Assembly: GCA_016716135.1 (NCBI GenBank)
Contig: JADJWX010000006.1
Coordinates: forward strand, 62,001-126,000
DNA: 64,000 nucleotides
Direction of reading: 5' to 3'
From: Lewinellaceae bacterium
GTDB taxonomy: Bacteria; Bacteroidota; Bacteroidia; Chitinophagales; Saprospiraceae
Positions 26,872 to 36,335 of this stretch are shown piece after piece. Each line of letters opens with the position of its first letter. Positions within the stretch are counted from its first letter, which is position 1. A program made the translations under genes and the position numbers. Under the pieces are notes generated by a model that was not told where the DNA came from, searched no databases, and worked only from the letters and a program-made list of their open reading frames with translations.

Positions 26872-29800
26872 ATGCCTGTAAACAAACTAACCCTGTTCGC
26901 GCTCTTTTGTGGGGTGCTGGTTTTTTCAAAAAATACCTCCGCACAATGCCCCGTTACCGTGGATGCGGGCCCCGACAAGTTTGTCTGCTCCCCGGGCGAA
27001 AGCGTACAACTGGAAGGCAATATTTCCGGCAATTACCTGGGCTTTCGCTGGAGCCCCGTAACGGGCCTCGACGATCCGGTTTTACTGAATCCAACTGCTA
27101 CGGTGAACAGCACAGCCACTTATACGCTTACCGCCGCCGCTTTCGATCCTTCAGCTCCCAACCTGGTAAATAACCCGGGTTTTGAAGCCGGCAATACCGG
27201 ATTTACCAGCGGCTACATTTACAATCCGGCGCCCATCATACCGGGGACTTACGTACTCACGACTTCGCCCGATCTCGTTTTATCGAATTTTCCACCCTGC
27301 GACGACCACACTTATGGCAACGGCACCGGCAACATGATGCTCGTGAACGGCACCGGCGGCTCCAATTCGCAGGTCTGGTGCCAGACCATTCCGGTCATGG
27401 CCAATTCCTGGTATTCGCTGGGCGCCTGGGTAGCGAGCTCGCCGATTGCACCGCCGGTCCTGCAGTTTAACGTAAACGGCTCGTTTATCGGCAACGAATT
27501 TTCGGCTTCGGGTGGAGGTTGTTTCTGGGAGGAGTTTACGGCCACCTGGTTTTCGGGTGCTTCCACCAGCGCCCAGGTTTGCATCCACGACATCAGCGGT
27601 AGCGGCAACGGTCTTTTCGGTGACGACTTTGCGCTCGACGATATTTTTATGGCAAAAGCCTGCACGGCTACCGACCAGGTGACGGTTTCGGTGGCGCAGG
27701 TGCAGGCCGTGCTGCCCCTATCGATCATCCTGCCCTGCAGCGCCCAGCAAAACGGCATCCAGCTCGACGGCAGCGGCTCCTCCTCGGGGCCCGGCTATTC
27801 GTATGCCTGGGACGGGCCCGGTATTTTGATTGGCGGCGACACGCCCATCGCCACCGTCAATGAGCCGGGATTGTACACGCTGACGGTTTCCTTCGACACC
27901 GGCAACGGCATTTGTACCAAAACAGCCAGCATCACGGTACTACCCGACCCGGCTACCGTGACCGCCAGCGCAACAGCGCTTGAAGAACTCAATTGCACAA
28001 CTGCCACCGCCATGCTCGATGGCTCGGGCTCGTCGGTGGGCCCTTTCATCAGTTATTCCTGGGAGCCAACAACCGCTATCGTCTCGGGCAACGGAACGTT
28101 GAACCCCACCGTGAACCAACCCGGTTTTTACACCCTCACGGTCACAAATACCATCAGCGGCTGCACCGAAACGGCCACAGTTTACGTTTCCCAAAACCTC
28201 GCCCCGGCTATGGCTGCCGCCGCAGCACCCGCCCCACTGACCTGCGCCTCCGACACGGTCACCCTGAGCGGCGCCGGCAGCAGCACCGGCTTTCAATTTA
28301 GTTACCAGTGGTCCGGACCGGGCATCGTGTCCGGTGCAACTACGCTCAACAATTGCCTGGTAGACGCCCCCGGCCTGTACACCCTGACCGTCACCAATGG
28401 CATCAGCACCTGCACGGCGACTGCTACGGCGGTAGTTACTCAAAACACTGTGCCACCCATCGCGATGGCCAATGCCGATGCGCCGGGCGCGCTCGATTGT
28501 TCGACTGATAGCCTGACACTCAACAGCGCGGGCAGCAGCAACGGCGCCGGTTTTACTTACCTGTGGTCTACGCCAAACGGCCATTTTACCGGCCCTGTGG
28601 ACGGTCCATCGGCCGTCATCGACTCCCTGGGCCTCTACATTTTAACGGTAACCAATACACAAAACGGCTGTACCGCCGTCGACTCTGTGGCGGTTCAGGC
28701 CACAGCCGGCCAACCGGTCATTGCGCTGGCGCAGCCACTGCCGGTTTTCCATTGCGCTACCGACTCGGTGCTGCTCGACGCTTCGGCATCTGTGGGCGGC
28801 CCTGCCCTCACCGTGCAGTGGACAACCCCAAACGGCAGTATTCTTTCCGGGGATACCACGCTGACACCCTGGTTGGGCGGTCCCGGATTTTATATTGTTC
28901 AGCTTTCAAACCCGGCCAGCGGCTGCTCGGCTACCGATACTTTTCTGATTGCCCTGGATACCCTTGCGCCGCAGATCAACCTGGCTATACCGGGGCAACT
29001 CGATTGCCAAACAAACACCTTGCAGCTCGATGCTTCCGGTTCTTCCGACAGCAGTTCCATTGTCTTGCTTTGGAGTTTTACACCGGCCCCGGGCGTCAGC
29101 GGGTCGGGGTTTGTGTCGGGCCAGAACAGTCTGACGCCGCTGATCGACGCGCCGGGAATCTACACCCTTACGTTGACCGATACCTTGAATTTTTGCACCG
29201 CTTCTGATACGGTAATCGTTCAGCAGGACACGTTGCCACCACTCGCCGATGCCGGCCCGGACCGTACGCTCACCTGCATTGTTTTGGCCGATACGCTCGA
29301 CGGCGGCAACAGCAGCCAGGGACCCGGGTTGGTCTACCTTTGGAATACCGGCGATACCACACTGCTCGTGCCGGTGAGTACCCCGGGCTTGTATTTTTTA
29401 CAGGTCACCAACACGGCAAATCACTGCGTCGGCGCCGATAGTGTGATGGTGCAATTGCTCAACGATTTGCCCGATGTTGCCATCGATACACCGGGATTGC
29501 TTACGTGCGTTCAACCGCAACTTCAACTTCAGGCTATTGCCTCCGGCGGTCCGGAATTTAGTTATCAATGGATTTTTACCGGCGCAGGCGCGGGCATTTT
29601 GTCGGGCGATACCACCCTGACTCCGGTAGCCGGATCGCCGGGGGAATATGTGCTCACCGTTACCAACACGCTGACCGGCTGCTCCGCAAGTGCCAGCCAA
29701 ACCCTGCAACAATCGGCCGATCTGCCGCTTGCCGATGCCGGCCCCGCCCAAACGCTGTTTTGCGGAACGCCCTCCGTCCTGCTCGACGGCTCCATGTCGG

Positions 29801-32463
29801 ACGCGGGTCAGGATATCACCTACCTCTGGACCACCACCGACGGCAATATTCTCGCCGGCGCTAATACCCAAATGCCCGAAGTGAATGCCCCGGGTACCTA
29901 CCAATTGCTGGTGCTCGACACGCTGACGGGCTGTTCGGCTACGGCGGAAGTGCTGGTCCAGTTGGATGCCAATGCGCCCGCAGCAGCAGTAATTGCTGCG
30001 CAAAACCTGAGCTGCGTGCAAACGGAAGTACTCCTCGACGGCAGCGGGAGCAGCGCCGGGGTCAATTTCAGTTACCAATGGACGGGCCCGGGTTTGGTGA
30101 GCGGCACGGGCGGTTTAACACCGCTGGTGAACGCCCCAGGAACCTACAGCCTGCAAGTGACCGATGTGACGAATGGCTGCACGGCCACGGCCACCGTTTC
30201 GGTGAGCGCCGATACAACCCAGCCCGTTGCGGCCATATTTGCTGCGCAAAACCTGAGCTGCGTGCAAACGGAAGTGCCGCTCGATGGCAACGGGAGCAGC
30301 GCGGGGGCCAATTTTAGTTACCAATGGACGGGCCCGGGTTTGGTGAGCGGCACGGGCGGTTTAACACCGCTGGTGAACGCCCCGGGAACCTACAGCCTGC
30401 AAGTGACCGATGTGACGAACGGCTGCACGGCCACGGCCACCGTTTCGGTGAGCGTCGATACGACCCAGCCCGTTGCGGCCATTTTTGCTGCGCAAAACCT
30501 GAGCTGCGTGCAAACGGAAGTGCCGCTCGACGGTAACGGGAGCAGCGCGGGCGCCAATTTTAGTTACCAATGGACGGGCCCGGGTTTGGTGAGCGGCACG
30601 GGCGGTTTAACACCGCTGGTGAACGCCCCGGGGAGCTACAGCCTGCAAGTGACCGATGCGACGAACGGCTGCACGGCCACGGCCACCGTTTTGGTGAGCG
30701 CCGATACGACCCAACCCGTTGCGGCCATTTTTGCTGCGCAAAACCTGAGCTGCGTGCAAACGGAAGTGCCGCTCGATGGCAACGGGAGCAGCGCGGGGGC
30801 CAATTTTAGTTACCAATGGACAGGCCCGGGTTTGGTGAGCGGCACGGGCGGTTTAACACCGCTGGTGAACACCCCGGGGAGCTACAGCCTGCAAGTGACC
30901 GATGCGACGAACGGCTGCACGGCGACGGCTACCGTGGATGTTAGCGCCGATACGACCCAGCCCGTTGCGGCCATATTTGCTGCGCAAAACCTGAGCTGCG
31001 TGCAAACGGAAGTGCCGCTCGATGGCAACGGGAGCAGCGCGGGGGCCAATTTTAGTTACCAATGGACAGGCCCGGGTTTGGTGAGCGGCACGGGCGGTTT
31101 AACACCGCTGGTGAACACCCCGGGGAGCTACAGCCTGCAAGTGACCGATGCGACGAACGGCTGCACGGCCACGGCCACCGTTTTGGTGAGCGCCGATACG
31201 ACCCAACCCGTTGCGGCCATTTTTGCTGCGCAAAACCTGAGCTGCGTGCAAACGGAAGTGCCGCTCAACGGCAACGGGAGCAGCGCGGGGATCAATTTTA
31301 GTTACCAATGGACAGGCCCGGGTTTGGTAATCGGCATGGGTGACCTGACACCGCTGGCCAACACCCCGGGGACCTACAGCCTGCAAGTGACCGATGTGAC
31401 GAATGGCTGCACCGCGACGGCCACGGCGGTAGTGTTGGCAAACACTACCCCGCCGGCTGCACAGGCCGGGCCGGATGCCGGCTTGTCGTGCAATGTACCG
31501 GTCTTGACGCTCCAGGGCAGCAGCGCAACGCCGGGTGTGTTTTTTCAATGGTCGACCGTCAACGGTTCCATTCTTTCCGGTCCGAATACCGCCAACCCGG
31601 AAGTAGATGCTCCCGGCCAGTACGTGTTGGTCGTGACCGATCCGCAAAACGGCTGCACGGCCAGCGACTCGGTGACGATCGTTGCTATCAGTACCGAATT
31701 CCCTTCAGTTGCGGCGGTCGTGCCCACTTGCCTGGATACACTCGGCAGTATTCTGTTCACCGGAGGGCCTTTCGGCCAGGGGCCGTATTTGTACTCGATT
31801 GACAATGGTGTGAGTTTTGGTCAGGACAGTTTGTTCGCCGCCTTGCCACCGGGCACCTACCAGACGGTGGTGCAGGATGCCGGTGGTTGTGAGCAGCAGA
31901 CTACCGTCGAGCTTCCGGTCATTACCCCGATCACTGTTGATTTGCCGGGCAACATTACTCTGCCGGCCGGAGCGACCCTTTCGTTGGACCCTGTGCTTAA
32001 CATTCCGGCATCAGCTTTGGCATCGGTTGTTTGGACACCCGGCGCCGGACTGAGTTGTACCGATTGCCTGAATCCGGTAGCATCCCCGTTGGCAAACACC
32101 AGTTACCAGGTTGTTGTCGTCAGCCAAAGTGGCTGTACAGCCAGTGCGGTAATTCAGATTACCGTCAACACGACAGCTGAAGTTTACGTGCCCAATGTTT
32201 TTTCGCCGAACGGCGACGGTTTCAACGACGTGTTTCAGGTACAAACAAACCGGTCCATGGAAAATTTCGAGTTGCGCATCTTTGACCGTTGGGGAGGCTT
32301 GTTGTTTGAAAGCGCCGACCCGGGTATTGGTTGGGATGGTACGGCCAGGGGAAAAGCGATGAACCCGGGTGTGTACGCTTATTTTATCCGCTTCGATACC
32401 GAAAATGCGGCGGGGGAAGTGGAACGGATGCTGCTGGAAGGTGGTGTGTTGTTGCTGCGTTGA
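26872..32463 (+). CDS. Giant surface adhesin with Ig/PKD-like repeats and CHU_C terminus
   Basis: 1863 residues from the ATG at 26872; the open frame back to 26725 adds no signal sequence, whereas MPVNKLTLFALFCGVLVFS at 26872 is a signal peptide. Residues 30-95 hold a first Ig-like unit (VDAGPDKFVCSPGESVQLEG). Residues 100-290 look like a carbohydrate-binding jelly roll (NPGFEAGNTGFTSGY, GSFIGNEFS, FALDDIFMAKAC). About 16 Ig/PKD-like units of about 82 residues follow, each with LxCxxxxxxLDGSGSS, YxWTGPG and GxYxLxVTDxxNGC. Units 10-15 are nearly identical. The end, residues 1771-1863, is a CHU_C domain (VYVPNVFSPNGDGFNDVF, LRIFDRWGGLLFES, WDGTARGKAMNPGVYAYFI). Expected location is the cell surface after T9SS export; adhesion or cohesion is inferred. 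Confidence 0.93.
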   Translation: MPVNKLTLFALFCGVLVFSKNTSAQCPVTVDAGPDKFVCSPGESVQLEGNISGNYLGFRWSPVTGLDDPVLLNPTATVNSTATYTLTAAAFDPSAPNLVNNPGFEAGNTGFTSGYIYNPAPIIPGTYVLTTSPDLVLSNFPPCDDHTYGNGTGNMMLVNGTGGSNSQVWCQTIPVMANSWYSLGAWVASSPIAPPVLQFNVNGSFIGNEFSASGGGCFWEEFTATWFSGASTSAQVCIHDISGSGNGLFGDDFALDDIFMAKACTATDQVTVSVAQVQAVLPLSIILPCSAQQNGIQLDGSGSSSGPGYSYAWDGPGILIGGDTPIATVNEPGLYTLTVSFDTGNGICTKTASITVLPDPATVTASATALEELNCTTATAMLDGSGSSVGPFISYSWEPTTAIVSGNGTLNPTVNQPGFYTLTVTNTISGCTETATVYVSQNLAPAMAAAAAPAPLTCASDTVTLSGAGSSTGFQFSYQWSGPGIVSGATTLNNCLVDAPGLYTLTVTNGISTCTATATAVVTQNTVPPIAMANADAPGALDCSTDSLTLNSAGSSNGAGFTYLWSTPNGHFTGPVDGPSAVIDSLGLYILTVTNTQNGCTAVDSVAVQATAGQPVIALAQPLPVFHCATDSVLLDASASVGGPALTVQWTTPNGSILSGDTTLTPWLGGPGFYIVQLSNPASGCSATDTFLIALDTLAPQINLAIPGQLDCQTNTLQLDASGSSDSSSIVLLWSFTPAPGVSGSGFVSGQNSLTPLIDAPGIYTLTLTDTLNFCTASDTVIVQQDTLPPLADAGPDRTLTCIVLADTLDGGNSSQGPGLVYLWNTGDTTLLVPVSTPGLYFLQVTNTANHCVGADSVMVQLLNDLPDVAIDTPGLLTCVQPQLQLQAIASGGPEFSYQWIFTGAGAGILSGDTTLTPVAGSPGEYVLTVTNTLTGCSASASQTLQQSADLPLADAGPAQTLFCGTPSVLLDGSMSDAGQDITYLWTTTDGNILAGANTQMPEVNAPGTYQLLVLDTLTGCSATAEVLVQLDANAPAAAVIAAQNLSCVQTEVLLDGSGSSAGVNFSYQWTGPGLVSGTGGLTPLVNAPGTYSLQVTDVTNGCTATATVSVSADTTQPVAAIFAAQNLSCVQTEVPLDGNGSSAGANFSYQWTGPGLVSGTGGLTPLVNAPGTYSLQVTDVTNGCTATATVSVSVDTTQPVAAIFAAQNLSCVQTEVPLDGNGSSAGANFSYQWTGPGLVSGTGGLTPLVNAPGSYSLQVTDATNGCTATATVLVSADTTQPVAAIFAAQNLSCVQTEVPLDGNGSSAGANFSYQWTGPGLVSGTGGLTPLVNTPGSYSLQVTDATNGCTATATVDVSADTTQPVAAIFAAQNLSCVQTEVPLDGNGSSAGANFSYQWTGPGLVSGTGGLTPLVNTPGSYSLQVTDATNGCTATATVLVSADTTQPVAAIFAAQNLSCVQTEVPLNGNGSSAGINFSYQWTGPGLVIGMGDLTPLANTPGTYSLQVTDVTNGCTATATAVVLANTTPPAAQAGPDAGLSCNVPVLTLQGSSATPGVFFQWSTVNGSILSGPNTANPEVDAPGQYVLVVTDPQNGCTASDSVTIVAISTEFPSVAAVVPTCLDTLGSILFTGGPFGQGPYLYSIDNGVSFGQDSLFAALPPGTYQTVVQDAGGCEQQTTVELPVITPITVDLPGNITLPAGATLSLDPVLNIPASALASVVWTPGAGLSCTDCLNPVASPLANTSYQVVVVSQSGCTASAVIQITVNTTAEVYVPNVFSPNGDGFNDVFQVQTNRSMENFELRIFDRWGGLLFESADPGIGWDGTARGKAMNPGVYAYFIRFDTENAAGEVERMLLEGGVLLLR
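29995..31470 (+). repeat. Six tandem 246-bp repeats within the adhesin gene
   Basis: Units begin with GCTGCGCAAAACCTGAGCTG at 29995, 30241, 30487, 30733, 30979 and 31225, exactly 246 bases (82 codons) apart. Units 2-5 differ at only a few sites; units 1 and 6 are slightly diverged, with unit 6 carrying IGMGDLTPLANTPG. The pattern indicates recent expansion by unequal recombination and a locus likely to vary in copy number. Confidence 0.95.
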
Positions 32464-32571
32464 CCAATTCGGCGTTTGTGCCGACCCTGTTTTAGAAACA
32501 AACAAGTGCTTGATTTGCCTGATTTACCCTTGCATATTGATACTTCACCATAAAATAAAACTATCCTGCAA

Positions 32572-33036
32572 ATGAATAATATTACAATCCGCCCGGCCAC
32601 CGAAGCCGATCTACCGGCTATGCATGCCCTGGTATACGAGCTGGCCGTGTATGAAAAAGAGCCCGAAGCGGTGGTCACCACGCCGGCGGAGTACCTGGAA
32701 GATTTTCGCAACGGCCTGTTTGAGGGCCACATTGCCGAGTTGGACGGCCAGGTGGCCGGCATGACGCTTTTTTTTATGGCCTATTCCACCTGGCGGGGCA
32801 AAATGCTTTACCTCGATGATTTTGTGGTCAGCGAAAAATTCCGCCGGCACGGGATCGGGCAGTTGTTGTTCGATGCTTTTGTGGCGGAGGGTCGCAATCG
32901 CGGTTGCCGTTTGATCAAATGGCAGGTACTCGACTGGAACACGCCGGCGCTTAATTTTTACCGAAAAAACAACGCGGAGATTGAGCAGGGCTGGTGGAAC
33001 GGTAAAATCATTTTTTCAGATAAGCAGTCCGAGTAG
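32572..33036 (+). CDS. GNAT-family N-acetyltransferase, SAT1-like
   Basis: 154 residues. The fold is a single GNAT domain: N-terminal ITIRPATEADLPAMHALVYE, the acetyl-CoA loop FRRHGIGQLLFDAF (R/QxxGxG/A type) and the closing WNTPALNFYRKNNAE. The combination KMLYLDDFVVSEKFR and ALNFYRKN resembles spermidine/diamine acetyltransferases (SAT1 group), so a small amine may be the substrate; this is inference from similarity, not shown. The protein is cytosolic. It is convergent with the unknown gene at 33057, 20 bases away. Confidence 0.88.
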   Translation: MNNITIRPATEADLPAMHALVYELAVYEKEPEAVVTTPAEYLEDFRNGLFEGHIAELDGQVAGMTLFFMAYSTWRGKMLYLDDFVVSEKFRRHGIGQLLFDAFVAEGRNRGCRLIKWQVLDWNTPALNFYRKNNAEIEQGWWNGKIIFSDKQSE

Positions 33037-33056
33037 TGAAAACCTCCAATATGCTC

Positions 33057-33989
33057 TTACTGGTCCCAGCATTCGCGTTCCAGCACGGCAGCAAACGCGG
33101 GGTCGCGCACCAGGCGCAGGTACGAGTCGCGGTTGTGCGTTGGGTTTTGTGCCGGCGGGGTCGACTGGAAAATCAGGTCGGCCAGTTGCCGCCAGCCTTT
33201 GTGTTTTAGTGTGTTTTTGGCCACACACAGGCCGTGCGCCGGAGTAGCGTCGGGGTGGGCGCGCACCTCGGCTTTGCGGGCCAGTTCGAGGTAGGTGGCC
33301 AGTGTTTGTGCGGCGGGTTGTTCAAATTCGACCTGGTGAATACGCGGCGATGCAGGCAGGTAACGCACGGTGAATGCATCCCGATCGGTGAGCGGAAAGC
33401 CGTTGGGCAGAATGATCTGGCCGGTATCGGGCACATAAAAATAGCCCGAAATTTGGTGGTCGTTTGCCGTGGTAAATCCATAGAAAACCTTGCGTTGCAG
33501 TGCGTCGGTCACAATGTACAACTCAGCCAGGGTGGTTTTGCCTTCGGCATCGAGCATGCCTGCTGCTTCGGGGCTCAGGTTGCTGGTCAGGCTGGAGCCA
33601 GCCATGCGCGCGGATTGTCGTTGTTGGTTCCAGCTCCGCAAGCCGATAAAAATTCCGGTGACCGACAATGCCAACCCCAGGAGCAGGAAAATCATGTATT
33701 TCCGGTTGCGCCGGTTGTCGGCTTTTCGCAGCCGGTTGCGGGGTGTGTCGGCCTCTTTGTTTACGTTAAAATCGTAGGAGTAGCCGTTTTTTTCTTTGAA
33801 AATGCGCACTTCGCACAATTCATCTTCTACAAAAAAGGAGTAGGTACGCGATTCCCGGACGGAAAAATCAACCTGCACCACCCGAAGGTCGCAATGCAGG
33901 AGCACATGTCCTGACTTATCGCCGTGGTACAGGCCGACACGGTGCCGGCCGCCAAAATCATCCAGATATACCCAACTGACCTGAGCCAT
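33057..33989 (-). CDS. Membrane-anchored protein of unknown function
   Basis: 310 residues with no N-terminal signal. Residues 1-80 look beta-rich (VSWVYLDDFGGRHRVGLYHG, RTYSFFVEDELCEVRIF). A basic stretch (NRLRKADNRRNRK) precedes one membrane helix at about 98-118 (YMIFLLLGLALSVTGIFIGL). The C-terminal 190 residues (LAELYIVTDALQRKVFYGF, GYFYVPDTGQIILPNGFPL, VRYLPASPRIHQVEF) are probably outside the cytosol, with the final helical region ending RECWDQ. No family recognised. The N-domain may be cytosolic, with positive-inside topology. Confidence 0.7.
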   Translation of the reverse strand: MAQVSWVYLDDFGGRHRVGLYHGDKSGHVLLHCDLRVVQVDFSVRESRTYSFFVEDELCEVRIFKEKNGYSYDFNVNKEADTPRNRLRKADNRRNRKYMIFLLLGLALSVTGIFIGLRSWNQQRQSARMAGSSLTSNLSPEAAGMLDAEGKTTLAELYIVTDALQRKVFYGFTTANDHQISGYFYVPDTGQIILPNGFPLTDRDAFTVRYLPASPRIHQVEFEQPAAQTLATYLELARKAEVRAHPDATPAHGLCVAKNTLKHKGWRQLADLIFQSTPPAQNPTHNRDSYLRLVRDPAFAAVLERECWDQ

Positions 33990-34494
33990 GTAGTTTTATA
34001 AATGTCGAAACCCTGCAACGCGGCGACAACATACCGCCTTCGGCATAAACGAAGGTAGCAGGGAGGGATTGTTGCCGGCATATCCGGGTTTTTATAATTG
34101 TATGCATTCGTCCGATTATGGCGGAATCGGTACCACTTCCCAAATTTCTCTAAAATCGCGGGTATACCCTGGGTACAGGTTGTTAAATTTTCTGCCATGC
34201 AATTTCGATTAGTTGAAGACGAGGCCCGAACGGGCCGCCCATTTTTCACTAAACTTGCTTCTGATATTTGCAGGACTATTTGCTCATCAATAAAATAATC
34301 GCACTTATGATAGGATCATTTTTAGAGGTTACCGCCGTTAAAAAAGTTTCGATATTCTGATAAAGAATTTTCATTTTAGCGATAAATATGCTGCAAGCCC
34401 CTATTCCTGTTTAAAATCGTGTTTTTAGCGATTCCTGCCGCTTCATTTTAATCCTTTCCTCGCCTATTCTTTATTTTTTTAAAAGCGCAAAACC
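33990..34494. other. Intergenic region, AT-rich, no gene seen
   Basis: 505 bases between divergent genes. The last 200 bases are AT-rich. No complete TTG/TAnnTTTG promoter, tRNA or terminator is recognisable. A minus-strand open frame at 33827-34249 overlaps the neighbouring gene in another frame and looks spurious. Confidence 0.5.
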
Positions 34495-35625
34495 ATGTTT
34501 AGACATCTAGCAATTCTGGTTGCATGCTTCATCGCATCTGCCGCTGCAACAGCCCAGGGAGACCCAACAGTTTGGTTGTTATCCGCTGAAAAAACCCTTT
34601 CTTACCGTACAGAAGCCGGTGCCTGGCAAAAAAATATCCACCCCGGCGCAGTCATTCTAAAGGCCAATACGCTGAAGGTTCCCCGGAAAGCAACGGCCAC
34701 ACTGTACCACAACGGTACTTTTGTCCAACTTAAAAAAGGTAAACACCGGTTGTCGGATGTCTGGAAAAATGCAACCACCCTGCGCTCGCTTGGTTTTGAT
34801 GAAATGTTTGAAAGCTACCTGGCAGCGTCGGTTTCCCTGGCACAGGAAGCGAATGGCCTGAACACCGACTGGGCCCGGCTCATCGACCCGAAAACCGGCG
34901 GCGACGGCTGGGGCACCACCGATCCGAAGAAAGCCAAAGACGGTTGGGGCACCACCGATCCAAAGAAAGCCAAGGACGGCTGGGGTACCACCGACCCGAA
35001 AAAGGCCAAGGACGGCTGGGGTACTACCGATCCGAAGAAAGCCAAAGACGGCTGGGGTGTTACGGACCCGAAAAAGGCCAAAGACGGCTGGGGCGGACAA
35101 GGGAAGCGCATTCACCCCATCATGCCTTTTGGCAATCTGCTGCCTTCGGGGCCTGTGGTTTTTTCGTGGTCCAAACCCGAAGGCTCGGGTGGATTTGCCT
35201 TGAAAATTCACGATGCTGCCGGTAATCTGGTGCATGAGGCTGTTACGCAAGACACCTTCGCGGTTGTCGATATTTCAAAGGCGCCATACGTGGATGGTGC
35301 GCACTTCGTCTGGCAGGTGTTTGCCGAACGCGATGGTGAAAAACTGGAATCCGAAAGGTTCGAAATCGCGATTTCGAACAGCGACGCCTGGGAGGCCGCT
35401 TTTGCGCCCCTGAAACGTTCAAAACTGTACCCGACCGCCGATCCGGCGCTCCGTCAGATCATGGAAGCAGTTGCGCTCGAACGCGCCGAATGGTTTTACC
35501 CGGCACAACAACGGTACATCGATTTGAAAGCCAAATACCCGGAGAACAACATGGCGCGCATCATGTATGCCACGTTCTGGATGCGCTATGGCCTCTTGAC
35601 CATGGCTCATGCCGCTGTAAAATAA
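34495..35625 (+). CDS. Exported protein with DGWG dodecapeptide repeats
   Basis: 376 residues. Residues 1-21 are a signal peptide (MFRHLAILVACFIASAAATA). The first domain (about 22-110) resembles a FecR/SH3-like beta unit: VWLLSAEKTLSYR, NTLKVPRKATATLYHNGTFV and LKKGKHRLSDV. Residues 137-198 hold five and a third copies of a 12-residue repeat DGWGTTDPKKAK. Residues 205-290 are a fibronectin-like domain (NLLPSGPVVFSWSKPEGSG, FALKIHDAAGNLVHE). The C-terminal helices (LRQIMEAVALERAEWFYPAQ, YIDLKAKYPENN) look like a tetratricopeptide-type end. The Lys- and Asp-rich repeats could bind the cell wall or divalent ions, but no function is established. A terminator follows. Confidence 0.75.
   Translation: MFRHLAILVACFIASAAATAQGDPTVWLLSAEKTLSYRTEAGAWQKNIHPGAVILKANTLKVPRKATATLYHNGTFVQLKKGKHRLSDVWKNATTLRSLGFDEMFESYLAASVSLAQEANGLNTDWARLIDPKTGGDGWGTTDPKKAKDGWGTTDPKKAKDGWGTTDPKKAKDGWGTTDPKKAKDGWGVTDPKKAKDGWGGQGKRIHPIMPFGNLLPSGPVVFSWSKPEGSGGFALKIHDAAGNLVHEAVTQDTFAVVDISKAPYVDGAHFVWQVFAERDGEKLESERFEIAISNSDAWEAAFAPLKRSKLYPTADPALRQIMEAVALERAEWFYPAQQRYIDLKAKYPENNMARIMYATFWMRYGLLTMAHAAVK
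34903..35100 (+). repeat. 36-bp tandem repeats encoding DGWGTTDPKKAK
   Basis: Five complete 36-base units start at 34903, 34939, 34975, 35011 and 35047, and a partial unit starts at 35083. Synonymous differences between units (for example GATCCG/GACCCG and AAGAAA/AAAAAG) show the repeat is not freshly expanded, yet the peptide is kept, except for one T-to-V change in unit five. Confidence 0.93.
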
Positions 35626-35655
35626 ATAGCGCTCAACCGGTGTCTTTCAGGCACA

Positions 35656-35694
35656 AAGGCCGCCTCACAAGTTGCACTTGGAGACGGCCTTTTT
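35656..35694 (+). terminator. Intrinsic terminator after the DGWG-repeat gene
   Basis: AAGGCCGCCTC (35656-35666) pairs with GAGACGGCCTT (35681-35691) with one mismatch, followed by a T-run to 35694. Confidence 0.8.
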
Positions 35695-35741
35695 ATTTGG
35701 TCAATCTGTGCATCTTTGCGCGATCAAAACACAATTTGACT

Positions 35742-36284
35742 ATGGCATTTATTCCAACCCCCATCCCCGATCTGGTCATTTTTGAACCTACTGTGTTTTA
35801 CGACGAGCGCGGCTACTTTTTCGAAAGCTACAACCGCCGGGTTTGGGCGGAAGCCGGTATGGACATCGAATTTGTGCAGTCCAACCAGGCGCGCAGTACC
35901 CGTGGGGTGTTGCGCGGGCTGCACTACCAGACGGGCCCGATGGCGCAGGCCAAACTGGTGCGTGTGGTGGAAGGCGAGGTGCTTGACGTAGTGGTTGATG
36001 TGCGGGAAAATTCGCCGGCCTACGGACAATGGTTCAGCATCCGGCTCAGTTTTGAAAACAAACGCCAATTGTTCGTGCCGCGCGGCTTTGCGCACGGCTA
36101 CCTGGTGCTCAGTGAAACGGCCGAATTTGTGTACAAATGCGACAACTTTTACTCCAAAGCGCACGAGGGCGGTATTCGCTACGACGACCCGGCGCTCCAC
36201 ATCGACTGGGAGTTCGACCTCCGCCAGGTGCTGGTTTCCGAAAAAGATTTGGCCTTGCCGCCGTTTGGACAGCACCGGCGGTGA
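35742..36284 (+). CDS. rfbC: dTDP-4-dehydrorhamnose 3,5-epimerase
   Basis: 180 residues from the ATG at 35742; the longer open frame from 35490 runs over the preceding gene and terminator. It is a cupin enzyme of dTDP-rhamnose synthesis. Conserved features are VFYDERGYFFESYN, FVQSNQARSTRGVLRGLHYQ (catalytic His in LRGLHYQ), AKLVRVVEGEVLDVVVDVR, LFVPRGFAHGYLVLSE and YKCDNFYSKAHEGGIRYDDP. The length is normal for the family. rfbA, rfbB and rfbD are not next to it. Rhamnose-type sugars would feed LPS O-chain or surface glycan synthesis. Confidence 0.96.
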   Translation: MAFIPTPIPDLVIFEPTVFYDERGYFFESYNRRVWAEAGMDIEFVQSNQARSTRGVLRGLHYQTGPMAQAKLVRVVEGEVLDVVVDVRENSPAYGQWFSIRLSFENKRQLFVPRGFAHGYLVLSETAEFVYKCDNFYSKAHEGGIRYDDPALHIDWEFDLRQVLVSEKDLALPPFGQHRR

Positions 36285-36335
36285 AGACCTTGCCGGATTG
36301 TTTGTATTTTTAGGGCAATACAAACACAGCAAGCT

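Noticed and set aside
29995..31470. CRISPR-like periodic repeats
   Set aside because: Repeat unit is 246 bases, in frame with an adhesin, without spacers. The 36-base repeats at 34903 are likewise coding.
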